Made by a program: the position numbers and the translations under genes. 5,970 nt of DNA. It comes from Candidatus Woesearchaeota archaeon. GTDB lineage: Archaea; Nanobdellota; Nanobdellia; Woesearchaeales; WJKL01. Below, piece by piece: positions 1 to 4,946 of the stretch (positions are counted from its first letter, which is position 1; each line of letters starts with the position of its first letter). The stretch covers positions 1 through 5,970 of the forward strand of contig JAHWIT010000171.1 in the NCBI GenBank assembly GCA_019322455.1, read 5' to 3'. A model generated the notes under the pieces. That model saw only the letters and a program-made list of their open reading frames with translations, did not search any database and had not been told where the DNA came from.

Positions 1-414
1 ACTAATTTAAGAGTAACAGGAGCAGGAGAAGCAGGAGACAACGGAGCAGAGCCTGGTGATTTGTATGTAATAGTTCATGTTGAGGATCATCCTATATTTG
101 AAAGGGATGGAAATGATGTTTATATTAAGGTTCCAATTGCATTTACAACAGCTTCTTTAGGTGGTTCAATAGAGGTTCCTACATTGAAGAAAGAGAAAGC
201 AAGTTTGAAGATTCCTCCTGGAACACAAACAGGAACTGTATTTAGAATGAAGGGAAAGGGAATCCATTCATTGCATGGATATGGAACAGGAAGCCAGTTG
301 GTTGAGATAGAGGTTAAGATTCCTAAGAAGTTAACTAAGAAGCAGAAGGATTTGTTAAAGGATTTTGATAAAACTTTGAACAATAAAGGATTTTTGAAGG
401 GTTTGTTTAAGTAA
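1..414 (+). CDS. dnaJ: Chaperone DnaJ (Hsp40), C-terminal part; 5' end outside window
   Basis: DnaJ is the cytoplasmic Hsp40 co-chaperone that delivers unfolded clients to DnaK and stimulates its ATPase. The reading frame is open from base 1, giving 137 visible residues and a TAA stop, so the J domain, Gly/Phe region and zinc fingers lie upstream, out of view. What is visible is the end of C-terminal domain I (VTGAGEAGDNG, then GDLYVIVHVEDHPIFERDGND) and the whole of domain II (LGGSIEVPTL, LKIPPGTQTGTVFRMKGKGI, then a basic tail ending KGFLKGLFK). These match the conserved DnaJ order closely. A TTG in the frame at 61 could be called as a start but is internal, because the family match continues upstream of it. 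In domain II the usual G-D-L after the glycine loop reads G-S-Q-L, a small change. The gene converges on the 135-codon leftward gene, with 16 nt between the stops. Confidence 0.93.
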   Translation, partial: TNLRVTGAGEAGDNGAEPGDLYVIVHVEDHPIFERDGNDVYIKVPIAFTTASLGGSIEVPTLKKEKASLKIPPGTQTGTVFRMKGKGIHSLHGYGTGSQLVEIEVKIPKKLTKKQKDLLKDFDKTLNNKGFLKGLFK

Positions 415-430
415 ATATTTCTGTTGGTTT

Positions 431-838
431 CTAAATCTGTTTCTTTTGGCATTTTTTAACAACATACTCTATTCCTCTTGATGGAGCTTCAATTAGAGGA
501 TTACTAAAAGCATAATCACGAAAAGGATCTATCCCAAATTCTCTCCAAGTTAGACCACCATATAGCATGATAATTAATGTTCTTAAACTTCCCTCAAGTA
601 CACCAAAACCTGCAATTAAACCTCCTAAATCACTTGGTTCTGGTTGTGCAAGAAAACCATATAATCCTCCTGTTATCATTTCTGATATTCCAGTTGTTAT
701 GTAGTAGGGTATATAACCCACATCATCATCTCTATGTTTAAGGGGAGCAATTTTTTCAACTATTGGCCCAGGAACTACTGGAGGCAATAAATATACCAAG
801 GTTTTTACTCCTTTTCTAATTATATTTCTTATTCCCAT
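431..838 (-). CDS. Unknown small protein, probably membrane-associated (135 aa)
   Basis: I do not recognise this protein. It opens with a basic N-terminus (MGIRNIIRKGVK), then a hydrophobic proline-rich stretch with the motif LLPPVVPGPIV (about residues 17-27). A charged loop follows (HRDDDVG, 35-41). Two weakly hydrophobic glycine-rich segments at about 42-65 and 71-96 could cross or lie on the membrane; they are separated by QPEPSD. The C-terminal third is polar and ends KKCQKKQI. It starts at an ATG only 2 nt after the TAA of the upstream 91-codon gene. The purine-rich AAAGGATT just before the start lies inside the end of that upstream gene. The two are therefore almost certainly one transcript and translationally coupled. 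Stop is TAG. The reading frame is intact and its tight coupling supports a real gene, but no function can be assigned. Confidence 0.7.
   Translation of the reverse strand: MGIRNIIRKGVKTLVYLLPPVVPGPIVEKIAPLKHRDDDVGYIPYYITTGISEMITGGLYGFLAQPEPSDLGGLIAGFGVLEGSLRTLIIMLYGGLTWREFGIDPFRDYAFSNPLIEAPSRGIEYVVKKCQKKQI
452..457 (+). terminator. T6 run, candidate dnaJ terminator
   Basis: Six T's lie 38 nt past the dnaJ stop in a T-rich stretch. Archaeal RNA polymerase stops on U-runs without needing a hairpin. The run sits inside the 3' end of the convergent leftward gene, so the two transcripts would overlap. Placement is inferred from base composition only. Confidence 0.4.
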
Positions 839-840
839 TT

Positions 841-1116
841 TTAATCCTTTTTAATAAAATACTGAATTGGAAAAAGTTGACCACCAAACTTTCCTCCTTC
901 AAACTTTGAATAACCAACAGCATATGCATTAGCAGAGTCTGGTGCTTCGATTTGAATTTTTTCTCTTAATTCTTTTTGGGTATATTCATAACCAAGAATA
1001 GGGATAGATGTTGCTCTTATAACTCTTGGTTTTCCTACTGCTCTAGCTCTTTCAATCTCTTCATCTGAAACTAATTCAGTTAATTCACGAGTTTCAATTT
1101 TTTGATTTTCTGCCAT
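841..1116 (-). CDS. Unknown small soluble protein (91 aa), first gene of a two-gene unit
   Basis: I do not recognise this protein. It has no signal peptide or membrane segment. The N-terminal half is acidic and probably helical (ELTELVSDEEIERARAVGK). A short hydrophobic strand with YEYTQKEL follows, then a glycine- and aromatic-rich C-terminal part (KFEGGKFGGQLFPIQYF). The ATG at 1116 is chosen because it is preceded at 4 nt by GTGAT, which matches the archaeal 16S anti-Shine-Dalgarno. An in-frame GTG 9 nt upstream (1125) is a real alternative: it sits 27.5 nt from the TATA-box centre, the same spacing seen for leaderless starts elsewhere in this window, and would add three residues. The gene is divergent from the TrmB-like regulator and runs directly into the 135-codon gene, so the pair may be that regulator's target (inference). 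Confidence 0.72.
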   Translation of the reverse strand: MAENQKIETRELTELVSDEEIERARAVGKPRVIRATSIPILGYEYTQKELREKIQIEAPDSANAYAVGYSKFEGGKFGGQLFPIQYFIKKD

Positions 1117-1120
1117 TTTA

Positions 1121-1125
1121 ATCAC
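1121..1125 (-). promoter_or_regulatory. GTGAT Shine-Dalgarno-like site or alternative GTG start
   Basis: On the minus strand GTGAT precedes the ATG at 1116 by 4 nt. It is complementary to the archaeal 16S rRNA tail, but its first three bases are also an in-frame GTG at the predicted transcription start. The site therefore decides between a short-leader ATG start and a leaderless GTG start, which the sequence alone cannot settle. Confidence 0.45.
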
Positions 1126-1146
1126 AAATTAGTAAAAACAATCAGT

Positions 1147-1156
1147 TATATTTAAA
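1147..1156 (-). promoter_or_regulatory. TATA box for the leftward two-gene unit
   Basis: The minus strand reads TTTAAATATA here, a strong archaeal TATA box. Typical spacing would put the transcription start near 1123-1126, 7-10 nt before the ATG at 1116. The box faces away from the trmB promoter, and the two boxes are 37 nt apart. Confidence 0.6.
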
Positions 1157-1162
1157 ATTATG

Positions 1163-1183
1163 TTGTCAAATAATTAACGACAA
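1163..1183. promoter_or_regulatory. Inverted repeat TTGTC-N11-GACAA, candidate operator
   Basis: Two perfect 5-nt arms, TTGTC (1163-1167) and GACAA (1179-1183), flank an 11-nt AT-rich spacer. The arms repeat after 16 nt, so the site is long enough for a dimeric winged-helix protein to use two neighbouring grooves. It lies exactly between the two divergent TATA boxes, 6 nt from one and 10 nt from the other, where a bound regulator would block or help TFB/TBP at both. Binding by the adjacent TrmB-like protein is an inference from position. Confidence 0.4.
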
Positions 1184-1193
1184 AATAGAAAGG

Positions 1194-1201
1194 TTTAAAT
1201 A
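1194..1201 (+). promoter_or_regulatory. TATA box and BRE of the trmB-like gene
   Basis: TTTAAATA is preceded by purine-rich GAAAGG, which fits a BRE. The box centre is 26.5 nt before the A of the ATG at 1224, so transcription should start at or next to the start codon. The mRNA is predicted to be leaderless, and no Shine-Dalgarno is present. Confidence 0.65.
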
Positions 1202-1223
1202 TGACTAATAATTCCAAGTAAAT

Positions 1224-1949
1224 ATGATAGAAGAAAACTTAAAGGAATTCGGACTTACTGATAAAGAAATCAAGGTATATTTAGCCTTATTAAAACTAGG
1301 AACTGCTCTGGTGCAAGATATAGCAAAGAAAGCAGGAACTTACAGGACATATACTTATGAAATATTAAAATCATTAAAGGAAAAAGGCTTGGTTTCTTAT
1401 GTCATAAAGTCTGGAAAGCAGTATTTTGAGGTTGCAGAGCCTGAAAAATTGCTTAATATTCTTAAGGAAAAAGAAGGCAAAATTGGTAAGATAATGCCTG
1501 ATTTAAAAAAGATTTATAAATCTGCTGTAGAAAAGCCAAAGATAGAATTTTATGAAGGAAAAGAGGGTTTGAAGACTATACTGGATGATTTAATCAGGAC
1601 TAGAAAAGAAATACTGGTTTACTGCTCTACAAGAAAACAACTACAATTATTAAGATTTTACTTTCCTAATTTTATTAGAAGAAGGGTAAAAGCTAAAATA
1701 AGAACCAAAGTCATAACTGAAAGATCCAAAGAAGCTATTGAAATACATAAGAAAGACAAGGAAGAACTGAGGGAAATGAAATTTCTTCCAAAGGACATGG
1801 AATTTCCAACTTCTACTAATATTTATGGAAATAAAGTAGCTATACTTTCCTTGGAGAAGGATATTGTAGGTATAATAATTGAAAGTGAAAGTATTACTAA
1901 CAGTCAAAGAATGGTTTTTGATTTATTGTGGGGCATTGCAAAATCTTGA
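1224..1949 (+). CDS. TrmB-family transcriptional regulator
   Basis: This is a DNA-binding regulator of the archaeal TrmB family (241 aa, cytoplasmic). Residues about 8-75 form the winged helix-turn-helix: FGLTDKEIKVYLALLKLG, a second helix QDIAKKAG, the recognition helix TYRTYTYEILKSLKEKG, and the wing (YVIKSGKQYFEVAEPEKLL). A charged helix (80-103) probably mediates dimerisation. The C-terminal domain starts at IEFYEGKEGLKTILDDL (107-123), the usual opening of the TrmB sensor domain, which has a phospholipase-D-like fold. It ends with YGNKVAILSL, VGIIIES and the R-M-V-F-D-L-L-W motif. Some TrmB members bind sugars through this domain, but the ligand here cannot be read from sequence. The ATG at 1224 fits the leaderless promoter. 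The gene is divergent from the unknown two-gene unit across a candidate operator, which suggests local autoregulation. Its TGA stop abuts the stop codon of nadM. Confidence 0.9.
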   Translation: MIEENLKEFGLTDKEIKVYLALLKLGTALVQDIAKKAGTYRTYTYEILKSLKEKGLVSYVIKSGKQYFEVAEPEKLLNILKEKEGKIGKIMPDLKKIYKSAVEKPKIEFYEGKEGLKTILDDLIRTRKEILVYCSTRKQLQLLRFYFPNFIRRRVKAKIRTKVITERSKEAIEIHKKDKEELREMKFLPKDMEFPTSTNIYGNKVAILSLEKDIVGIIIESESITNSQRMVFDLLWGIAKS

Positions 1950-2453
1950 TTATTCTTTTGATGTTTCTTTTATTCTTTTTATACTATTAATTCTTTCTAT
2001 TTCTTGTGCAATTTCTTTTGGAACTAGTTCTTTCCAGTTTTTGTTTTGTTTGATTCTATTTCTAATTTCAGTAGAATTAGTGTCAAATGTAATTTTAATT
2101 GGTTTTATTGGATATTTTTTAATTTTGTCAAAGCAGAATTTTGTATACTGGCTGTTTGTGTAGACTATATTGAATTTTGGGATTAGATTTTCTACATAAG
2201 ATGCCCATCTGTTTCCATCATGGATATCTGGAATAAAAACAATTTTATAATTATTGATATTATTGGCTTTTAGTGTTTTGTCAATCATTTGTTTTCTTTC
2301 TTCTGCTGTGAATGGGTTATGTTCTGTATTGCTGTATTGAGAGCTTCCAATTCCAATTATTATTTTATCATTTTCTTTAAGAATTTGCTTTACTGCTTCT
2401 AGATGTCCTTGATGGAATGGCTGAAATCTTCCAACAAATAATGCTGTTGTCAT
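1950..2453 (-). CDS. nadM: Nicotinamide-nucleotide adenylyltransferase, archaeal NadM type
   Basis: The enzyme joins ATP with NMN or nicotinate mononucleotide to make NAD or nicotinate adenine dinucleotide plus pyrophosphate. It is cytoplasmic. At 167 residues it has the normal length of the archaeal family. GRFQPFHQGH (8-17) is the nucleotidyltransferase HxGH motif, with H14 and H17 binding ATP. The archaeal-type block IGSSQYSNTEHNPFTAEERKQMI follows at 35-57, then PDIHDGNRWASYV (75-87). NSTEIRNRI (126-134) is the second ATP-binding motif, corresponding to the usual ISGTxIR; here glycine is replaced in N-S-T-E-I-R. The last 20 residues are a charged tail. The ATG overlaps the nadE stop (ATGA, 4 nt) and has no Shine-Dalgarno, so translation is probably by termination-reinitiation from nadE. 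The gene product supplies the substrate of NadE. Confidence 0.95.
   Translation of the reverse strand: MTTALFVGRFQPFHQGHLEAVKQILKENDKIIIGIGSSQYSNTEHNPFTAEERKQMIDKTLKANNINNYKIVFIPDIHDGNRWASYVENLIPKFNIVYTNSQYTKFCFDKIKKYPIKPIKITFDTNSTEIRNRIKQNKNWKELVPKEIAQEIERINSIKRIKETSKE
1951..1980 (+). terminator. T-rich tract after trmB, candidate terminator inside nadM
   Basis: Immediately after the trmB TGA the plus strand has repeated T runs, including T4 at 1968-1971 and T5 at 1976-1980, with few G's. This is the pattern archaeal polymerase terminates on. Because there is no intergenic space, the tract is the antisense of the Lys/Glu/Ile-rich tail of nadM. No hairpin is evident. Confidence 0.45.
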
Positions 2454-3166
2454 TTTATTATAATAGGAGCAGTTCTTTTGTGTTTATTATTGTTAATCCT
2501 ATTTTTTATTTTTTCAAATAATTCTTTGTTTTTGATTTTATTTAATTGTTTGTTTTCAGTTAGTTTAAGAATTTGGTCAATTTCTTTATAAGAAGCTCCT
2601 AATTCTGATTCATCTGTTTGTCCTTTGTATAACTCAGCAGAGGGTGTTTTGTTGATTATGTTTTCTGATAAGTTCATTTTTTTTGCTAATTTGAATATTT
2701 CTGTTTTGTATAGGCTTGCTAGGATGAATATATCAGCTGCTAGGTCTCCATATTTTGTTCCATAGCCTAATAGTAATTCTGTTTTATTTGAGGTTCCTAT
2801 AACTAAAGCTTGTTTTGAGTTGGCATAGCTATATAGAATATTTGCTCTTATTCTTGCTTTTGTGTTTGTTGTGGCTAGGTTATTTTTCCATTTTAGTTTT
2901 TTATAGGGTTTTAAGAATTTAGATATCTCTATGATGTTGTATTTAACTTTTAGTTCTTTGCATAATTTTACTGCATCTTCAACATTTATTCTTTTTGAAA
3001 CTCCTTTTTCAGGCATTAGGATGGCATGGATGTTTTTGTTTCCTAATGCTTTTGCTGTTAATACTAGTGCTAAAGAAGAATCTATGCCTCCGCTTAGTCC
3101 AATAACTGCTTTATTACAGTTAGATTTCTTGAAATAATCCTTTATGCCTTGAATTAAATCCCCCAT
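2450..3166 (-). CDS. nadE: NH3-dependent NAD(+) synthetase
   Basis: NadE adenylates nicotinate adenine dinucleotide with ATP and amidates it with ammonia to give NAD, the last step of the pathway. It is a cytoplasmic dimer in known members. All key motifs are visible: the PP-loop SGGIDSS (25-31), the helix NTKARIRANILYSYAN (101-116), GTSNKTELLLGYGTKYGD (124-141), and PSAELYKGQTDESELGASYKEID (175-197). The C-terminal H-K-R lies at 229-231. At 238 residues it is on the short side, and it has no nitrilase-type glutaminase domain, so free ammonia must be the nitrogen donor. The ATG at 3166 is supported by a TATA box centred 27.5 nt upstream, predicting a leaderless message. nadE is first in the operon and overlaps nadM by 4 nt. 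The 36-nt gap to the upstream lipoprotein gene holds this promoter, although read-through from that gene is possible. Confidence 0.96.
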   Translation of the reverse strand: MGDLIQGIKDYFKKSNCNKAVIGLSGGIDSSLALVLTAKALGNKNIHAILMPEKGVSKRINVEDAVKLCKELKVKYNIIEISKFLKPYKKLKWKNNLATTNTKARIRANILYSYANSKQALVIGTSNKTELLLGYGTKYGDLAADIFILASLYKTEIFKLAKKMNLSENIINKTPSAELYKGQTDESELGASYKEIDQILKLTENKQLNKIKNKELFEKIKNRINNNKHKRTAPIIIK

Positions 3167-3189
3167 AGAAATAAAATATTTAGAATTAT

Positions 3190-3197
3190 TATATAAA
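3190..3197 (-). promoter_or_regulatory. TATA box of the nadE-nadM operon
   Basis: The minus strand reads TTTATATA, the textbook archaeal TATA sequence, with its centre 27.5 nt before the nadE ATG. It fills most of the 36-nt gap after the lipoprotein gene and predicts a leaderless nadE mRNA. Confidence 0.65.
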
Positions 3198-3202
3198 TCT
3201 AA

Positions 3203-4222
3203 CTAATTAATTTTTAGATATGTTTTTGCAGTATCTAATAATTCAGGCATATTTTCTTTTAATGGTTTTTTGTGATAATAAACATTCAGATGTGCTGCTA
3301 AACTTATTTTAAAAAGATTGGTTGGAATTTTAGTTAACTGCATGACTAAATATTTTTTATCTTTGGTTTTATCAAATTTGCTATAATTTATTCCTGCAGA
3401 TTCAAAATATTTATTTCTTAAATTAGGATCATTCATTGCATTAACAAACATTAAAGCTATTTTGAATCCACTGTTTCTAGGGCTGTCTTTATATCCAAGA
3501 TACATCCTGTCAAATGAACTTCCAATTGGAAAATAACTCCAGTTTTTGTTAAAAGAATCTAAAACAATGCCAGAGAATAATCTGCCTCTGGTATTACTAT
3601 GAGCATAGAAAACATCTTCATAAAATTTATCTTCTTTTTCAGGCACACCGTCATTTAATTTAACAGCTCCTTCGATTAAAAAATCTAAAAAAGCAGCTTT
3701 AGAGAATTTTCTTTTGAATTCTTCTGGTTTGTTTTTATCAGCAGGTCCAAATGCTTTGTAGAAAAGAGCTTCTTTAAGCTTCATAAAGAATTTTGCTTCA
3801 TTGTCAAGGTATTTCTCAAGGACAAATGGATCTTCTAATATTTTTTCAAGTCTTTGATTGCTTCTTAAAAATGTTTGAAAATAGCCATTAGCTGTTTTAT
3901 CAATATTAGCTGCATAAATATTAATTGTATTAGATTCATAGTCTATATAAGAACAAAAATTTATATTGTCAATTGAATAACTAAGATCAAGAATCTTTAG
4001 ATTAGGTCTTTTAAAATCCTGATTGTGTTTTTTTAATTCTTTTTCAAGCTGACTAAATGTTTTATCTATATCATCTTGAGAGATATAATCTAGATCATCA
4101 ATAGAGAATTCTCTTTGAACTACTACTGCTTTGCTAGGCTTTGAAGGGATTTGTTTTTCAGAACAACTAGTTAGTAAACAAGCTAATAATCCAGTTGCTC
4201 CTAAGTACTTCCAAAAATTCAT
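3203..4222 (-). CDS. Predicted secreted lipoprotein of unknown function (339 aa)
   Basis: The N-terminus is a lipoprotein signal peptide: one lysine (K5), the hydrophobic core YLGATGLLACLL, and a lipobox L-T-S-C with the candidate lipidated cysteine at C20. The mature protein would be anchored to the outer face of the cytoplasmic membrane. A Ser/Lys/Pro-rich linker (21-35) follows, then an acidic helical stretch (SQDDIDKTFSQLEKELKKH, 48-66). Next come strands (LKILDLSYSI and NTINIYAANI) and a long mostly helical, aromatic-rich body to the C-terminus. A short segment FLDFLIEGAVKLND (178-191) recalls the EG-A helix of some zinc peptidases, but no HExxH motif is present, so peptidase activity is not claimed. 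The ATG at 4222 fits both the signal peptide and a TATA box 27.5 nt upstream. I do not recognise the family. It lies upstream of nadE on the same strand but has its own promoter. Confidence 0.82.
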   Translation of the reverse strand: MNFWKYLGATGLLACLLTSCSEKQIPSKPSKAVVVQREFSIDDLDYISQDDIDKTFSQLEKELKKHNQDFKRPNLKILDLSYSIDNINFCSYIDYESNTINIYAANIDKTANGYFQTFLRSNQRLEKILEDPFVLEKYLDNEAKFFMKLKEALFYKAFGPADKNKPEEFKRKFSKAAFLDFLIEGAVKLNDGVPEKEDKFYEDVFYAHSNTRGRLFSGIVLDSFNKNWSYFPIGSSFDRMYLGYKDSPRNSGFKIALMFVNAMNDPNLRNKYFESAGINYSKFDKTKDKKYLVMQLTKIPTNLFKISLAAHLNVYYHKKPLKENMPELLDTAKTYLKIN

Positions 4223-4245
4223 TTTGATGTTTGAAATAGAGGTTT

Positions 4246-4253
4246 TTTTTAAA
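4246..4253 (-). promoter_or_regulatory. TATA box of the lipoprotein gene
   Basis: The minus strand reads TTTAAAAA, centred 27.5 nt before the ATG at 4222. The spacing equals that of nadE and the right-hand fusion gene, so this too is probably a leaderless transcript. The sequence is a weaker TATA match than the others. The remaining 160 nt up to the next gene hold only AT-rich sequence and a candidate terminator. Confidence 0.5.
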
Positions 4254-4380
4254 GCTTAGCAATTTACAAAGTTATAAAGCTAATATTTGGTTAATTGGAA
4301 TAACAAATGTTATACATAATTTTAAGTGCTGGCTTGTTATAAACCCTCAGCTTTATTAAGAACTTTGCTTTTTAAGTTAG

Positions 4381-4387
4381 AAAAAAA
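4381..4387 (-). terminator. T7 run, candidate terminator of the 100-codon gene
   Basis: On the minus strand seven T's occur 30 nt after the TAA of the 100-codon gene, the best U-run in the 195-nt gap before the lipoprotein gene. That the lipoprotein gene has its own TATA box also argues that the upstream transcript ends in this gap. Confidence 0.5.
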
Positions 4388-4417
4388 CTTTTCTACTAGA
4401 CTAATTTTGGTATTAAT

Positions 4418-4720
4418 TTAAACACCCACACACTCATTTTTTCTTGTATATTTTCTTTCAAGTAAAGCAAGTTTTTCTGTTAATAATCTCTTTTTTCTAT
4501 CTAGAATATTTCTAAATCCTTCTGGCAATTCTGGATGTCTTATTAATTCATCATATATTTCTTTAGCTTTGTTAGCATGCTTAAGAGTTTCATCATAAAA
4601 GTTGTTGTTTTTTCTAAGATTGTGCTTCATATATTCTTCATGAAATGATTCAAAATCAGATATTGCTTGAACATACAAGTCAATCCTTGAATCCAGCATA
4701 TTGAATGTTTTTGCATCCAT
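4418..4720 (-). CDS. Unknown small charged, helical protein (100 aa)
   Basis: I do not recognise this protein. It is rich in Lys, Glu, Asp, Leu and Asn, with no signal peptide or membrane segment. It reads as two or three long helices. The first is about 4-34 (DSRIDLYVQAISDFESFHEEYMKH) and the second about 38-62 (NNFYDETLKHANKAKEIYDELIRH). A short turn with proline (HPELPEGF) precedes a final helix at 69-90 (RNILDRKKRLLTEKLALLERKY). That is the shape of a small helical bundle or coiled-coil adaptor. The C-terminus ends N-E-C-V-G-V, with a single cysteine. The ATG at 4720 is preceded by GGTG at 6 nt, and TATA boxes lie upstream, so expression is plausible. It is monocistronic, with a candidate terminator downstream. 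Length and spacing support a real gene, but no role can be inferred. Confidence 0.72.
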   Translation of the reverse strand: MDAKTFNMLDSRIDLYVQAISDFESFHEEYMKHNLRKNNNFYDETLKHANKAKEIYDELIRHPELPEGFRNILDRKKRLLTEKLALLERKYTRKNECVGV

Positions 4721-4726
4721 TTATAA

Positions 4727-4730
4727 CACC
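4727..4730 (-). promoter_or_regulatory. GGTG Shine-Dalgarno of the 100-codon gene
   Basis: GGTG lies 6 nt before the ATG at 4720 and pairs with the core of the archaeal anti-Shine-Dalgarno. If used, this gene has a leadered message, unlike its neighbours. Confidence 0.45.
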
Positions 4731-4744
4731 CATATCCACAGGTA

Positions 4745-4775
4745 TATATAAAACTAAGAAGAACTAGTATATAAA
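4745..4775 (-). promoter_or_regulatory. Two candidate TATA boxes for the 100-codon gene
   Basis: Two TTTATATA copies are present on the minus strand. The distal one (4768-4775) has the better BRE, CCAAAAGA just upstream, and would start RNA near 4745, giving a leader of about 25 nt that contains the GGTG site. The proximal one (4745-4752) is centred 28.5 nt before the ATG and would give an almost leaderless message. Which is used cannot be decided by eye. Confidence 0.5.
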
Positions 4776-4845
4776 TCTTTTGGTTTTTAGTATCTTAATA
4801 GTAGTAACAAAACAAAAAAGTGCTTTACCTGTGTCTGCGCGTCCT

Positions 4846-4924
4846 CTATAAATCTAGCGAAGCAAATTCGAAGTTTAAAAATCTTTGATTTTTATAGCTT
4901 TGTAAACTGCGAAGTTTTAAATAC
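4846..4924. repeat. Nested inverted and direct repeats upstream of the fusion gene
   Basis: An 11-nt arm TTCGAAGTTTA (4867-4877) pairs with TAAACTGCGAA (4903-4913) with one mismatch. It encloses a perfect 7-bp hairpin AAAAATC/GATTTTT with a 3-nt loop (4877-4893). A competing pair is CTATAAA (4846-4852) with TTTATAG (4891-4897). There is also a direct repeat 41 nt apart: CGAAGTTTAAA (4869-4879) and CGAAGTTTTAAA (4910-4921); the second copy contains the promoter TATA box. If the gene is leaderless this structure lies upstream of the transcript, so it would act at DNA level or belong to another RNA. Function unknown. Confidence 0.5.
4916..4923 (+). promoter_or_regulatory. TATA box of the asparagine-synthetase-like/Dph6 fusion gene
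   Basis: TTTAAATA, with GCGAAG just upstream, is centred 27.5 nt before the ATG at 4947. This predicts a leaderless transcript; no Shine-Dalgarno is seen. The box is part of the direct repeat CGAAGTTTTAAA, whose first copy 41 nt upstream could be a second weak promoter. Confidence 0.6.
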
Positions 4925-4946
4925 TGTGTTAGAGATTCTTAGTAAT

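Noticed and set aside
120..452. Leftward 110-codon open frame antisense to dnaJ
   Set aside because: It lies opposite a frame with clear DnaJ homology; its apparent protein has no recognisable motif and no promoter of its own.
1650..1907. Leftward 85-codon open frame inside the trmB-like gene
   Set aside because: Shadow of the TrmB sensor domain: Phe/Tyr/Ser-rich translation typical of the antisense of Lys/Glu-rich coding sequence.
1879..2163. Rightward 94-codon hydrophobic open frame
   Set aside because: It spans the trmB-nadM junction and is antisense to nadM; the apparent membrane protein comes from T-rich antisense codons.
2931..3137. Rightward 68-codon open frame
   Set aside because: Antisense to the PP-loop region of nadE, which has strong family motifs.
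3641..3691. Possible zinc-peptidase motif in the lipoprotein (FLIEGAVKLND)
   Set aside because: Only the EG-A helix resembles such enzymes; there is no HExxH or other metal-binding pair at a suitable distance, so no enzymatic call is made.
4737..4833. 8-nt inverted repeat CACAGGTA (4737-4744) and TACCTGTG (4826-4833)
   Set aside because: An 8-nt match about 80 nt apart is not surprising by chance, and no element or target duplication is visible between the arms.
4857..4880. tRNA-like TTCGAA loop
   Set aside because: TTCGAA resembles a T-psi-C loop, but the flanks GCAAA and GTTTA do not form a 5-bp stem and there is no acceptor, D or anticodon arm in register.
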